The notes: generated from the letters alone by a model not told the origin. 64,000 nt of DNA from Lentilactobacillus parafarraginis DSM 18390 = JCM 14109 (GCF_001435895.1 NZ_AZFZ01000008.1:1-64000); one strand, 5' to 3'; shown: positions 19,956 through 29,123, numbered from the stretch's first letter. A program made the numbers and translations.

Positions 19956-20082
19956 CCTCCAAGCGCGGGCCATTGTCACGCAAGCTTATTTTAAACTGTT
20001 ATAAAATGACCGGTTAATTATCACGTTCACATTTTCCAAGGACGTCGATTCACACCGATGCCGCTTTATGTATTCTGATCTC

Positions 20083-20442
20083 TCAGCCGTTCTTGCCTAA
20101 TCCCAAACTAATCCGAATCGCCTTATCTACCTTCGCCATGGTCGAATTATTTAGATGGGTCACCTTGTCCTTCAATCGCTGTTTATCAATCGTTCTGATC
20201 TGCTCCAGCAAAATGACCGAATCACGTTCAATCCCGTTATTGGCGGAAATTCCAACGTGGGTTGGCATTTTGGGTTTCGAGATCCGTGCGGTGATCGCAG
20301 CAACAATGACGGTTGGGCTGTAATGGTTGCCGATGTCATTTTGAACAATTAACACCGGACGCATTCCCCCCTGTTCGGAACCGACAACGGGTGATAAATC
20401 AGCGTAGAAAATGTCTCCGCGTTTAAAAATAACGTCAGTCAC
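20083..20442 (-). CDS. mazF: Endoribonuclease toxin MazF/NdoA
   Basis: Sequence-specific mRNA interferase. The 119-residue protein has the full fold: [19 protein letters not shown] near the N terminus with the catalytic Arg, then [12 protein letters not shown] and [13 protein letters not shown]. The start is a GTG at 20442, seven bases after GGAGG; upstream in-frame codons lie within that site. It follows the antitoxin gene, within the alr operon, the conserved chromosomal place in Bacillota. Here it is likely a housekeeping stress module and not part of a mobile element. Confidence 0.93.
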   Translation of the reverse strand: MTDVIFKRGDIFYADLSPVVGSEQGGMRPVLIVQNDIGNHYSPTVIVAAITARISKPKMPTHVGISANNGIERDSVILLEQIRTIDKQRLKDKVTHLNNSTMAKVDKAIRISLGLGKNG

Positions 20443-20477
20443 CCTCACACCTCCCATCGTCATACCATGTCACTAAA

Positions 20478-20762
20478 TTATTCAAAACTCCGTAATCTTC
20501 GTCGATACTGGGCGAGATGCACATCGGCATCTTCTTCACAGCATGAAAAATCGTGGCTGATTTCACGGTTCAAGTTCGCCATTTCGCGGTACCCTTTCAT
20601 CAGTCCACTAATCAACTTTGGATCATCAAAAAAATAATTAATTGCAATTTCAACCGCTGCACTCTCAGAAACGCCCATCGTCGTTGAAAATTGATCCAAC
20701 CGGTCTGCAACTCGATCATTAATCATTACAGAAAATTGCTTGTGATTAGTCGCCTTTTTCAT
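20478..20762 (-). CDS. mazE: MazE-type (ribbon-helix-helix) antitoxin
   Basis: A 94-residue protein with an N-terminal ribbon-helix-helix DNA-binding region (FSVMINDRVADRLDQFS), followed by an acidic MazF-binding tail including a CCEEDADVH stretch. The start at 20762 begins MKKATNHKQF after GGGGAT; a 24-codon upward extension is possible but has no ribosome-binding site. It is placed between alr and mazF, and it probably neutralises MazF and represses the operon. Confidence 0.8.
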   Translation of the reverse strand: MKKATNHKQFSVMINDRVADRLDQFSTTMGVSESAAVEIAINYFFDDPKLISGLMKGYREMANLNREISHDFSCCEEDADVHLAQYRRRLRSFE

Positions 20763-20834
20763 CGTAATATCCCCTATTTTCCAGATTACTGTACCTTCTA
20801 ATATACCATGAAAGCGTGAATAAAGCAGTAGCAT

Positions 20835-21959
20835 TTAGACATATTTTCTTCGAAGCCGTTCACCAAATTCGCAAATCACTTCATAATTAATTGTGCCGAT
20901 ATAGTCGGCCATGTCATCAACCGTGACTTGGCGATCGCCCGACTTACCGATAATTGTGACCGTTGTCCCGGCAGCATAGGATTTTGGCAGCCGAATCATA
21001 AATTGATCCATACAAACCCGGCCGACAATCGGGCAAGGCTGACCATCCACCAAAACTGAGAATCCCTGCATCTTTCGCGGAAAGCCATCCGCGTAACCTA
21101 CCGGAACGGTTCCGATCCACTGATCCTCATCGGCAGTGTAAGTGGCGCCATAACCAACCGATTTGCCCTTGGCGATTTTCTTAACGTAGCTGAGACCAGC
21201 TGTAAACGTCAACGCGGGATGCAGGTCGTAGGGAAGCTTGGTAATCTCTCTGCCAGAAGGATTCAAGCCATAGGTCGAAATCCCATAGCGCACCATGTTG
21301 GCGCCGCATACGTGGTGCCAAAGACTGGTTGCCGTATTCGCAACGTGGACATAGCGCGGTTTATGAGCAACAACTGCCATCAATTCCTGAAAGTTTGCAT
21401 ACTGCTTCTTAAAGTAGGCATCATCCTTACTGTCAGCAGTGGCAAAATGGGTAAAAATGCCCTCAAAAATAAAGACATCCTGATGGGTTTGAAGGGTTTC
21501 AAGTCCCGCTGTTAATTCAGCCGGGGTTTGAAAGCCAATCCGCCCCATTCCGGTATCCAGAGCAACATGAATCGCCAATTTAGGCAGTCGCGGGTCAACC
21601 GCCATCGCCGTTGCAGCTTCCTCTAACCAGTCAGTCGCACTAATCGTGAGGGCGATATGATTTTCGGCTGCCAAAGGAGCTAACGTGGGATCCGTAATGC
21701 CCAACACAAGAATTGGCTCGTTGAACCCGGCTTCGCGAAGCTCCAGGGCCTCCTCTAAGATGGCCACACAAAATCCTTTTGCACCGGCTTTTTCAGCAAT
21801 TCTGGCCACCTGAATCGCCCCGTGGCCATAACCATTAGCCTTCAAAACAATAAATAAATCCGTTTGGTCATCAGTGTGCTGAACAGCGTTTTTGACGTTG
21901 TTGAAGATCGCCTGCTGATTAATAACAAGTTGTGCGTTACGCAAGGTTCCAACAGTCAT
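20835..21959 (-). CDS. alr: Alanine racemase
   Basis: PLP enzyme making D-alanine for peptidoglycan and teichoic acids. The 374-residue protein has the PLP-lysine motif VLKANGYGHGA near residue 39 and the catalytic tyrosine in the GYGATYTADEDQW segment about residue 265. Length is normal. It lies three bases after acpS and before mazEF, the standard lactobacillus order. Confidence 0.97.
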   Translation of the reverse strand: MTVGTLRNAQLVINQQAIFNNVKNAVQHTDDQTDLFIVLKANGYGHGAIQVARIAEKAGAKGFCVAILEEALELREAGFNEPILVLGITDPTLAPLAAENHIALTISATDWLEEAATAMAVDPRLPKLAIHVALDTGMGRIGFQTPAELTAGLETLQTHQDVFIFEGIFTHFATADSKDDAYFKKQYANFQELMAVVAHKPRYVHVANTATSLWHHVCGANMVRYGISTYGLNPSGREITKLPYDLHPALTFTAGLSYVKKIAKGKSVGYGATYTADEDQWIGTVPVGYADGFPRKMQGFSVLVDGQPCPIVGRVCMDQFMIRLPKSYAAGTTVTIIGKSGDRQVTVDDMADYIGTINYEVICEFGERLRRKYV

Positions 21960-21962
21960 TCT

Positions 21963-22328
21963 TTATCCTCGATTCTTTTGTTCTAAGATTACTTCGGTCA
22001 TCACAATGTCATTGGTATGGGATATTGAAACAAAGGCATTCCCATCAAAGGGGTGGGTCACCACCACGGGCTTTCCCTGGGCATTGTCAACAATTGTTAA
22101 ATCTTGAAATCGAACTGCCGATCCAAGTCCGGACCCGTATGCCTTAGAATACGACTCCTTTGCTGAAAACCTGCCAGCCACGTATTCAATTCTTCGCTTA
22201 TCGGACATTGGTTCAAGCTGATCAATTTCTTGTTTAGTTAGAACCCGGTCAATGAAATGATGGTTATGCGCAACCGCTGACCGAATTCTCGCGATATCTG
22301 TGACGTCTATTCCAAGCCCAGCAATCAT
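21963..22328 (-). CDS. acpS: Holo-acyl carrier protein synthase
   Basis: Transfers phosphopantetheine from CoA to acyl carrier protein. The 121-residue protein has the magnesium-binding GIDVTDIARI at the N terminus and RFSAKESYSKAYGSGLG near residue 55, both signature motifs. It starts the operon with alr, mazE and mazF, with GGGGAG before the ATG. Confidence 0.95.
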   Translation of the reverse strand: MIAGLGIDVTDIARIRSAVAHNHHFIDRVLTKQEIDQLEPMSDKRRIEYVAGRFSAKESYSKAYGSGLGSAVRFQDLTIVDNAQGKPVVVTHPFDGNAFVSISHTNDIVMTEVILEQKNRG

Positions 22329-22363
22329 TTAAATCTCCCCACATGTTAAAAAAGTTACAATTA

Positions 22364-22372
22364 ATAATACCA
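22364..22372 (-). promoter_or_regulatory. Extended -10 promoter of acpS-alr-mazEF
   Basis: Minus-strand TGG-TATTAT, about 35 bp before acpS and directly after the cshA terminator. Confidence 0.5.
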
Positions 22373-22391
22373 TATTTTATTATGTAAGTAG

Positions 22392-22424
22392 CAAAAACTG
22401 GCACAAAAATGAATTTGCCCCAGC
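22392..22424 (-). terminator. Terminator after cshA
   Basis: Minus-strand stem CTGGGGCA/TGTGCCAG (22416-22423 with 22398-22405, one mismatch) followed by TTTTTGC. Confidence 0.7.
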
Positions 22425-22458
22425 TTTGCCATATCCCTATTAATAAAGGGTTATTTAA

Positions 22459-23970
22459 TTATTTGTTTTTAATCGTGAACCGGCGTTTGCTTCCTGAATG
22501 GTGATCATCCTTATGGCTGCGTTCCCGGTTGCCACCGTTGCTATGATGACCCCGGTTACGGCCAGAATTACGATCGCTATTGCCACGATGATTCCAGTGG
22601 CCACCGCCACCATGCCGGTTATTATTGCGACCACGGCCGCCGCTACCATGATGTCGTCGTGACAATGGTCGTTCAGGTGTAATCTTAACCTTCACGTAAT
22701 CACGGGTAACGTCATTCAATAGGGCAGCTACCAAGTCAGTTGCTTCATATTCTTCGAGCAGCTTGTCAGCCATCTCTTCATATTTTTCAGTATTCGTCTT
22801 CTTGATCAGTTCACCAATGTCAGATTCGGCATTACTTAACTGGCCAACAAAGGCTTCATGCTCTGTTGGGGGCTTCAAAGGCAGCATGCGCACCTTGGTT
22901 AACTTCTCAATTTCGTGAAGATAGTCCATTTCGTTCGGGGTGGTAAACGTAATTGAAACCCCATGTTTACCGGCACGGCCCGTCCGGCCAACCCGGTGAA
23001 CATACCCATCGGGATCTTGTGGAATATCGTAATTATAAACGTGCGTAACCCCAGAGATATCAATTCCTCGGGCCGCAACGTCGGTTGCAACCAGGATGTC
23101 GATCTTTCCCTGCTTAAACTCGTTCATAATCTGGGTTCGGCGAGCCTGAGTCAGGTCACCATGCAATCCAGCGGCCTTATATCCTCGAGCTTCCAATCCC
23201 TTAGAAACTTCGTCAACCCGGCGCTTAGTCCGACAGAAGACGATCGTCACTTCAGGATCTTGAACATCGAAGAATCGGGTCATGGTGTCGAACTTCTCGT
23301 ATTCCTTAACCCGAACGTAATACTGATCGATTAAATCAGTGGTTAATTCCTTTGCCTTAATTTTAACTTGATGAGGATCGCGCATAAACTGAACGCCAAC
23401 CCGTTTGATTTGCGGGGGCATCGTTGCTGAGAAAAGCAGCGTCTGCCGATCTTCGGGGGTTTGCTTGATGATCGATTCAATATCATCAAGAAAGCCCATG
23501 TTCAGCATTTCGTCGGCTTCATCAAGGACAAGCGTTTTAATGTGCGCTAACTTCAATGTATGACGACTAATGTGATCTAAAATTCGCCCGGGAGTTCCCA
23601 CAATGATCTGGGGATGACTCTTCAAGGCATTAATTTGACGACGAATGTCTGCGCCGCCATAGACAACCTGAACTTTAGCCTTTTCATCTTTACCAAGACG
23701 ATAAATTTCTTCTTGCGTCTGAATGGCTAATTCACGGGTTGGTGAAATGATCAGTGCCTGAACGTTTGGATTGTCAAAATCCAAATTCTGCAGAATCGGC
23801 AAACCAAATGCGGCGGTCTTTCCTGTCCCGGTTTGGGCCTGACCAATAACGTCTTCACCTTTGAGAACCATTGGAATGGTTTCAGCTTGAATGGGCGTGG
23901 CTTCTTCAAAACCACTGCTTGAAATTGCTGAAAGTAAGCTGTCCGATAGTCCTAGTTCACTAAACTTCAA
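22459..23970 (-). CDS. cshA: DEAD-box RNA helicase CshA
   Basis: ATP-dependent RNA helicase of the cold-shock and RNA-degradosome type. The 503-residue protein has the Q motif, Walker A AQTGTGKTAAF near 43, the DEAD box, SAT, and HRVGRTGRAGKHG. After about residue 430 follows a basic Gly/Arg/Asn/His-rich tail, typical for RNA contact. It is transcribed alone, with a roughly 190-bp AT-rich interval upstream that may hold a cold-responsive leader; no clear structure was proven. Confidence 0.95.
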   Translation of the reverse strand: MKFSELGLSDSLLSAISSSGFEEATPIQAETIPMVLKGEDVIGQAQTGTGKTAAFGLPILQNLDFDNPNVQALIISPTRELAIQTQEEIYRLGKDEKAKVQVVYGGADIRRQINALKSHPQIIVGTPGRILDHISRHTLKLAHIKTLVLDEADEMLNMGFLDDIESIIKQTPEDRQTLLFSATMPPQIKRVGVQFMRDPHQVKIKAKELTTDLIDQYYVRVKEYEKFDTMTRFFDVQDPEVTIVFCRTKRRVDEVSKGLEARGYKAAGLHGDLTQARRTQIMNEFKQGKIDILVATDVAARGIDISGVTHVYNYDIPQDPDGYVHRVGRTGRAGKHGVSITFTTPNEMDYLHEIEKLTKVRMLPLKPPTEHEAFVGQLSNAESDIGELIKKTNTEKYEEMADKLLEEYEATDLVAALLNDVTRDYVKVKITPERPLSRRHHGSGGRGRNNNRHGGGGHWNHRGNSDRNSGRNRGHHSNGGNRERSHKDDHHSGSKRRFTIKNK

Positions 23971-24157
23971 ATATGTTTCCTCCTATATTTGGAACACTAG
24001 CAGTTCCGTAATTAACTGAAAAAAGTCCGTTTTTCGTATTGCGTTAATTACTTGACTAAATTTCGATAGTATTGCAGTTCTTTTATTTTAATAAGACTTC
24101 TTAAAAAGTAACTTATTAAGTTTACATCGTTTGGATTCATTACGCAAGGAAAAATCG

Positions 24158-25549
24158 TTATTCACTTTTCGCCAGCATCTTTTTAACGACGTTTTCCAAA
24201 TGAATTCCGTGACTGGCCTTGAGCATCACCTCGTCAGTGGATTGGATGTCTGCCTGTAAATCAGCCGTCAATTGATCCAGTTGATCCGCATGGTAATAAT
24301 GGAGATTTTCAGGGGCAAAAACCGGCTTTAATTGCTGATAGAGAGCCTGCATATCTTCGCCAATCAAATACACCACTGAAATAACGGTTGGATCAATCGC
24401 CTGCTTCAAAGAAGCGTGCATCTCGGGGGATTTTTCACCCAATTCGAGCATATCACCTAAAACCGCAATTCGTCTACCATCAGTTTTCGTCCGGCTAAAA
24501 GCGTTGAGAACTTCCTTAGCCGCCGTCGGATTCGAATTGTAGACGTCGCTTAAGATTTTTTCACCACGGTTGCCAGTTAACCATTCAGTCCGGTTTTTCG
24601 TTACTTGAAAGTGGGCAAGTTTTTGAACAATCTCAAGTTGGGGAATTTGATAAATTTGCCCCACAGAAATTGCCGCCAAGGCATTATTGACGTTATAGTC
24701 GCCCATCATGGGAATCGTGATCGACTGGTCCGGCCAAATATTAGTCGTAAACCGGGTTTCAAACTGACCATCGCTGGTCGCCGTTGCATAAACGTCATTG
24801 GTATTTTTGCGGCCAAAAGTACGCTGGGCAAAATTAACCTGCTTGGCGCGCTCCGTTAACAACGGTTCGTCACCATCATAAATAAAGTAGCCATCTTCTT
24901 TGAGCCCGTGAGTGATTTCCATCTTTGCGTCGGCAATCTTATCGCGAGTGCCAAAGAATTCAATATGGGCTTCGCCAATCATGGTAATAATGGCAACATC
25001 TGGTTGAACCAATCGGGAGAGAAAGTCCAACTGGCCGGGACGGTCCATCCCCATTTCCACGACCAAAAATTCAGTGTTGGATTCCATTTGGAGAATTGTG
25101 TATGGCACGCCAATTTCGTTGTTAAAATTATCAAACGTTTTGGTCACATGAAATTCGTCACCCAAAATTGCGGCAATCATGTCCTTGGTCGTTGTCTTCC
25201 CGTTACTGCCAGTCACCGCAATGACCCGGGGGTTAATCTTGCTCAGGTAATAACGACTCAATTCCTGAAAGGCGGCCAACGGGTCAGCAACGACCACCGC
25301 GGGAATTGCCAGCGGCAGCCGGTTGGCATGGTCACTTGCCCATAGGGTTGCGGCCGCACCACCTTTGATGGCACTGTCAACAAAATCATGCCCGTCATGG
25401 GCCCCTTTCAGCGGAACAAATAACTGGCCAGGTTGAATTTTACGAGTATCAAAACAGACCCCGTTAACCTCAGTTTGTAACACGTCGTCGGTCTCATTAT
25501 CGAGATCGGCATCGATTGCTTTGACAATTTCACCAATCGTCATCTTCAT
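24158..25549 (-). CDS. murF: UDP-MurNAc-tripeptide--D-Ala-D-Ala ligase
   Basis: Adds D-Ala-D-Ala to the UDP-MurNAc tripeptide, the last cytoplasmic step of the peptidoglycan precursor. The 463-residue protein carries the Mur-ligase ATP motif AVTGSNGKTTTKD near residue 110, the NNEIGVPYTIL segment and VLGDMLELG near the C-terminal domain. Two in-frame ATG codons (25549 and 25543) follow GGAG; I keep the first. It stands before cshA in the conserved lactobacillus order. Confidence 0.96.
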   Translation of the reverse strand: MKMTIGEIVKAIDADLDNETDDVLQTEVNGVCFDTRKIQPGQLFVPLKGAHDGHDFVDSAIKGGAAATLWASDHANRLPLAIPAVVVADPLAAFQELSRYYLSKINPRVIAVTGSNGKTTTKDMIAAILGDEFHVTKTFDNFNNEIGVPYTILQMESNTEFLVVEMGMDRPGQLDFLSRLVQPDVAIITMIGEAHIEFFGTRDKIADAKMEITHGLKEDGYFIYDGDEPLLTERAKQVNFAQRTFGRKNTNDVYATATSDGQFETRFTTNIWPDQSITIPMMGDYNVNNALAAISVGQIYQIPQLEIVQKLAHFQVTKNRTEWLTGNRGEKILSDVYNSNPTAAKEVLNAFSRTKTDGRRIAVLGDMLELGEKSPEMHASLKQAIDPTVISVVYLIGEDMQALYQQLKPVFAPENLHYYHADQLDQLTADLQADIQSTDEVMLKASHGIHLENVVKKMLAKSE

Positions 25550-25605
25550 TTTAAAAACGCTCCAGTACTAAATTTAGTTTCTCCATTAAATTACGGCTAT
25601 GAACC

Positions 25606-25611
25606 ATTATA
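25606..25611 (-). promoter_or_regulatory. Possible -10 of murF
   Basis: Perfect minus-strand TATAAT directly after the terminator of the preceding gene, 57 bp before murF. No good -35 hexamer was found. Confidence 0.4.
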
Positions 25612-25646
25612 ACAAAAATCAAACGGCTAAACACTTGCCGTTTGAT
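25612..25646 (-). terminator. Terminator overlapping a stop codon
   Basis: Perfect 10-bp minus-strand stem ATCAAACGGC/GCCGTTTGAT (25637-25646 with 25618-25627) followed by TTTTTG. The stop codon of the upstream gene lies at the loop edge, so the last codons form the stem. Confidence 0.85.
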
Positions 25647-26394
25647 CATTAAGGTCCAAATTCCATTCAGATTTTTGTAAATTATACGTCAAATCACCAA
25701 TATAATCGGTATTTGTTTCAATTTCCCTCGTCTTTAAAATGATGGATACCTGGTCAGGATCCTTCAAAATTCGAAGCGGAACGTGGTAGGTCCGGTTGCG
25801 CTCCCGCAACGCGTCAAAGACGATAAACAAACCATCATTTGCGAGTGTAATCAACTTGATGAGCAGTTTATTATCAACATCCTTAATCGCAAGTGGCCGT
25901 AGGAAGACCCGCAAGGTATTGTGAGTTTCTCTTAAATTACGTTTTAATGCAATTTCTAAAACGTGATTAAAGTCTGAAAACCGGCGGTAATAGGTCCGCG
26001 TTGCCCCATCACTTAAATCAATGTATATATAGTGATTCAACAACTTTGAGGAAAACGGCCGCCCCATGGGAATTCCCATGTGCCCCAAGTATAGAAGTTC
26101 CGCGATTTCGTATGGGGACAGTCCGTTCACACTATCCTCATCGTTGAAGTCGATGAACTTTTTGGGGACGTTTGGAGACCGCAATAGATAACGGCGAATC
26201 TCCCCGGAACCGTTTACCAAGTTGAACTTGGAATGTGAATTGTAGCCATTGGCCACATCATCACTATTATCAAGTAAAATAATATTATCCGGCAATTCCT
26301 CCAGCCCGTTTATGTAATCGGCAGCCGTGATTCCGGACGACAAAATCATGTTTGTAATTGGATTTGTATTAAAAAATATGAAATTACCCTTCAT
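25627..26394 (-). CDS. Conserved protein of unknown function
   Basis: I do not recognise a family. The 255-residue protein has no membrane segment, signal peptide or known catalytic motif. It is soluble and mixed alpha/beta, with a region of charged and aromatic residues (SKLLNHYIYIDLSDGATRTY, about 120-139) and an Arg-rich stretch later. Proteins in this place upstream of murF seem to recur in lactobacilli, which is from memory. It is a single-gene unit with its own terminator, diverging from the phosphatase gene. The GGAG-bearing leader supports the chosen start. Confidence 0.75.
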   Translation of the reverse strand: MKGNFIFFNTNPITNMILSSGITAADYINGLEELPDNIILLDNSDDVANGYNSHSKFNLVNGSGEIRRYLLRSPNVPKKFIDFNDEDSVNGLSPYEIAELLYLGHMGIPMGRPFSSKLLNHYIYIDLSDGATRTYYRRFSDFNHVLEIALKRNLRETHNTLRVFLRPLAIKDVDNKLLIKLITLANDGLFIVFDALRERNRTYHVPLRILKDPDQVSIILKTREIETNTDYIGDLTYNLQKSEWNLDLNDQTASV

Positions 26395-26491
26395 CGTTCA
26401 TTTCTCCATCTTATCTTCTCGGTTTTCATTGTACTCCGCTTTGGGCTATCTGTCTTGACTTATCTTAAATTGATATGTTTGCCCTTGAAGG

Positions 26492-26506
26492 TGATAATTG
26501 TTATCA
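26492..26506. promoter_or_regulatory. Fur-family box-like palindrome
   Basis: TGATAATTGTTATCA matches the 7-1-7 Fur consensus TGATAATNATTATCA at all but one position. It fills the spacer between TTGAAG (26485-26490) and TAAAGT (26508-26513), a possible promoter of the plus-strand phosphatase. Fur, Zur and PerR boxes are alike, so the metal cannot be named. Confidence 0.55.
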
Positions 26507-26543
26507 TTAAAGTTAATCTATTATTAATAATGAGGTCGTTGAA

Positions 26544-27011
26544 ATGACAACAATTTTATTCGTATGCCTCGGAAACATTTGCCGCTCACCAATGGCAGAA
26601 GCGATGTTTAAAAAGATGGTTTCCAAAGCGCACTTACAACAACAGATCACCGTGGATTCAGCAGGAATCAGTGATGAAGAACAGGGCAATCCGCCCCACC
26701 CGGGTGCCCGGGCTGAAATGGACAAACACGGACTGGACTATTCAGGAATGGTCTCTCGTCCCATTACCCCGGCCGACTTCGAAAAAGCTGACCTGATTAT
26801 CGGTATGGACGGCCAAAATATTGACTACCTTAAACAAATGGCTGGAAAGGCGAATCAAGCAAAGATCCGCCTGTGTTACGACATTGTGCCCGGAAAACAG
26901 GGAACCGACATCCCTGACCCTTGGTTTGACCATCAATTTGGTCGGACCTATCGACAGCTTTCCGAAACCCTGCCGTTGTGGTTGGATTACGTTAAATCAA
27001 ATTTACGATAG
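26544..27011 (+). CDS. Low-molecular-weight protein-tyrosine phosphatase
   Basis: Removes phosphate from tyrosine residues, in bacteria often acting against BY-kinases that control capsule synthesis. The 155-residue protein has the catalytic loop VCLGNICRSP (Cys8, Arg14; C-x5-R) and the general-acid Asp in DIPDPWFDH near residue 127, as the family requires. It is a single gene whose last nine bases overlap the end of the convergent sortase gene. No capsule locus lies nearby, so the target is unknown. Confidence 0.92.
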   Translation: MTTILFVCLGNICRSPMAEAMFKKMVSKAHLQQQITVDSAGISDEEQGNPPHPGARAEMDKHGLDYSGMVSRPITPADFEKADLIIGMDGQNIDYLKQMAGKANQAKIRLCYDIVPGKQGTDIPDPWFDHQFGRTYRQLSETLPLWLDYVKSNLR

Positions 27012-27731
27012 ATTATTGGCGGGCCGCAAAAAGGCTCGCTTTATTTTTGGCGTTGCGGCATTCAACCGGTATTGAGCAACCAACCGCCCCCGAATCATCA
27101 AGCGCCCCTTTCCAGTGGCGTCACACGTTACTAAAGTGACAATTGGGCGTTTAGTTTGATTAATAACGTCAACTCGGGTGGCCGCAATGAACGTTCGCCG
27201 GTAAACCCGGTATTGATAGACCCGCTTCATATCGGTGAGATAAATCTGCTGGCCCACTTTGGTTTTATAGTACAGCGGACCAAACAAAATCTTTGGGTTG
27301 ACCATGTGATGACCGGCGAGGGGATAATTTCCGTGACCCATCCGCTGATCAGGTCGCATTGTCCCTGCCGCCAGCGCGAGCGTCTGATTGGCAACCCCCA
27401 GTCCAATTGGCAAGTGAATGCCGGATTGGGGGATCAAAATCTGGCCCGCTGGCTGAATTGTCCGGGTATTCATTCTGGCAGCAACGGCAGTCTGAAAATC
27501 CAACGACTTTACTTTTTTAAAGTTATAGCTCACCGGCTGGCGGCGATGGTGGTTAGTCGCATTCTTCACGTGCCGCTGCGCTTTAACAATGGCCTGGCGG
27601 GTAATCTTCGGCTTGTAGGAATCGATTACCGTGTTCTTGATTGGCCGGTTAAAAATCATCACGAGCGCCACAGCCAGTAGCAGCACAAAGATGCCATTAT
27701 AAATTATTTTTTTCATGGTTGACTTTTTCAT
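27003..27731 (-). CDS. srtA: Class A sortase
   Basis: Membrane-anchored transpeptidase that links LPxTG surface proteins to peptidoglycan. The 242-residue protein has an N-terminal membrane anchor (about 9-27), the catalytic His in LAGHHM (about 141), the catalytic Cys in TLVTCD (about 203) and Arg in KGRLMIRGRL. The start at 27731 has GGAGG five bases upstream; four in-frame codons above it are ignored. It is convergent with the phosphatase gene and divergent from an MFS gene. No LPxTG substrate gene is in the window. Confidence 0.92.
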   Translation of the reverse strand: MKKSTMKKIIYNGIFVLLLAVALVMIFNRPIKNTVIDSYKPKITRQAIVKAQRHVKNATNHHRRQPVSYNFKKVKSLDFQTAVAARMNTRTIQPAGQILIPQSGIHLPIGLGVANQTLALAAGTMRPDQRMGHGNYPLAGHHMVNPKILFGPLYYKTKVGQQIYLTDMKRVYQYRVYRRTFIAATRVDVINQTKRPIVTLVTCDATGKGRLMIRGRLVAQYRLNAATPKIKRAFLRPANNLS

Positions 27732-27785
27732 AACAACCTCCAAAATTCTGGTAAATCGCCCAACGGCAACGAGAGGAGTTTTTCT

Positions 27786-29003
27786 TTGGCAACTAATCGC
27801 TCACAACCCAACACGTGGCGTAAAAATCTATTAATTCTGTGGTTCGGAACTTTCATGGCTGGTATCGGGTTTAGTGAGGTCATGCCGTTTCTGTCCCTTT
27901 ACGTCGATACAATGGGGCATTTCTCCCATGACGAATTAAGTCTATACAGCGGGCTGGCGTTTGCCGCAACCTACCTGGTCACTGCCTTGGCATCCCCGCT
28001 TTGGGGAAAGTTAGCCGATCGAACCGGCCGTAAATTAATGCTGGTGCGAGCCGCGGCTGGAATGGCGATTGTCTTCTTTCTGATGGGGCTGGCAATGAAC
28101 GTTTGGCAGTTGATTGGCTTACGGCTGCTTCAGGGCGTTTTTTCGGGTTACATCAGCAACGCCAATGCCCTGATTGCAACGCAGGTCCCAAAAGAAAAAA
28201 GTGGCCAGGCACTTGGCACCCTAGTGACCGGAAATGTTTCTGGAACCTTACTTGGCCCACTAGTTGGTGGAATTCTTGCGTCTTTTTTCAGCTATCGCGT
28301 CACGTTTTTCATCACCGGGATGTTATTATTATCAGTTTTTATCCTAACGTTTTTCTTCGTTCACGAGGATTTTAAACCAGTTCAAAAGCAGCTGATGCTG
28401 AGCACCCGTGGCGTAATTAAGCGATTAACCAACTCCAAATTGGTTTTCGGCATGTTCGTCACCACGATGATTATTCAGGCAGCCAATAATTCAATCGCCC
28501 CCATTTTGGCCCTCTATGTCCGCCAAATTATGAATAACAGCCCGGCAACCACCTTCTTCAGTGGTCTGGTGGCTGCAGTACCGGGAATTGCCACCCTCGT
28601 AGCCGCACCGTTACTGGGAAAACTCGGCGATCGTATCGGAACCGACCGGATTATCATTATCGGGTTTGTCCTCGCAATTGTTGTCTACGTTCCAATGGCC
28701 TTTGTGACCAACGTCTGGGAATTAATCGGACTGCGCTTCCTGATTGGAATTGCGAACGCGTCAATGTTACCTGCTGTTCAAGCAATCCTAGCTAAAAACA
28801 CCCCCTATGAAGTGACTGGCCGCATCTTTAGCTGGAATCAGTCGTTTCAGGCATTGGGAAACGTTGCTGGCCCAATGATTGGTTCGGTTGTTGCATCGCA
28901 ATTTGACTATGCTGGGGTCTTCATTTCGACAGCAATATTAGTCCTTTTGAATCTAATCTTAGTTTATAACAATACAAAAGTAATGAGAAGAAATCACGCT
29001 TAG
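27786..29003 (+). CDS. MFS multidrug efflux transporter, 12-TM
   Basis: A 405-residue protein with twelve predicted membrane segments and the motif GKLADRTGRKLML after segment 2, with ALGTLVTGNVSGTLLGPLVG in segment 5 as in drug-proton antiporters of the NorA/PmrA type. Substrate unknown. The start is a TTG at 27786 preceded by AGAGGAG. It lies 54 bp from the divergent sortase start and is followed by a clear terminator. Confidence 0.88.
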   Translation: MATNRSQPNTWRKNLLILWFGTFMAGIGFSEVMPFLSLYVDTMGHFSHDELSLYSGLAFAATYLVTALASPLWGKLADRTGRKLMLVRAAAGMAIVFFLMGLAMNVWQLIGLRLLQGVFSGYISNANALIATQVPKEKSGQALGTLVTGNVSGTLLGPLVGGILASFFSYRVTFFITGMLLLSVFILTFFFVHEDFKPVQKQLMLSTRGVIKRLTNSKLVFGMFVTTMIIQAANNSIAPILALYVRQIMNNSPATTFFSGLVAAVPGIATLVAAPLLGKLGDRIGTDRIIIIGFVLAIVVYVPMAFVTNVWELIGLRFLIGIANASMLPAVQAILAKNTPYEVTGRIFSWNQSFQALGNVAGPMIGSVVASQFDYAGVFISTAILVLLNLILVYNNTKVMRRNHA

Positions 29004-29077
29004 AAGTGCTTCAGCCAGGTAATGCCCATCGACACGCACGTTAATGGCATATGCCCATTGCTGGCAACTCATGCATA

Positions 29078-29123
29078 AAGCCTCGTAAAATCAGTGCACC
29101 CACTGGTCTAACGAGGCTTTTTT
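29078..29123 (+). terminator. Terminator after the 12-TM MFS gene
   Basis: Stem AAGCCTCGT/ACGAGGCTT (29078-29086 with 29111-29119) followed by TTTTTA; the loop holds a second small hairpin CAGTG/CACTG. The 307-bp interval from 29004 to 29310 holds this terminator and that of rpmE2; I see nothing else in it. Confidence 0.85.

Noticed and set aside
20083-20762. mazEF as part of a mobile element
   Set aside because: It sits in the conserved alr operon with no repeats, integrase or composition change around it.
24087-24121. AT-rich inverted repeat between cshA and murF as terminator
   Set aside because: The arms pair poorly inside and no T-run follows on the relevant strand.
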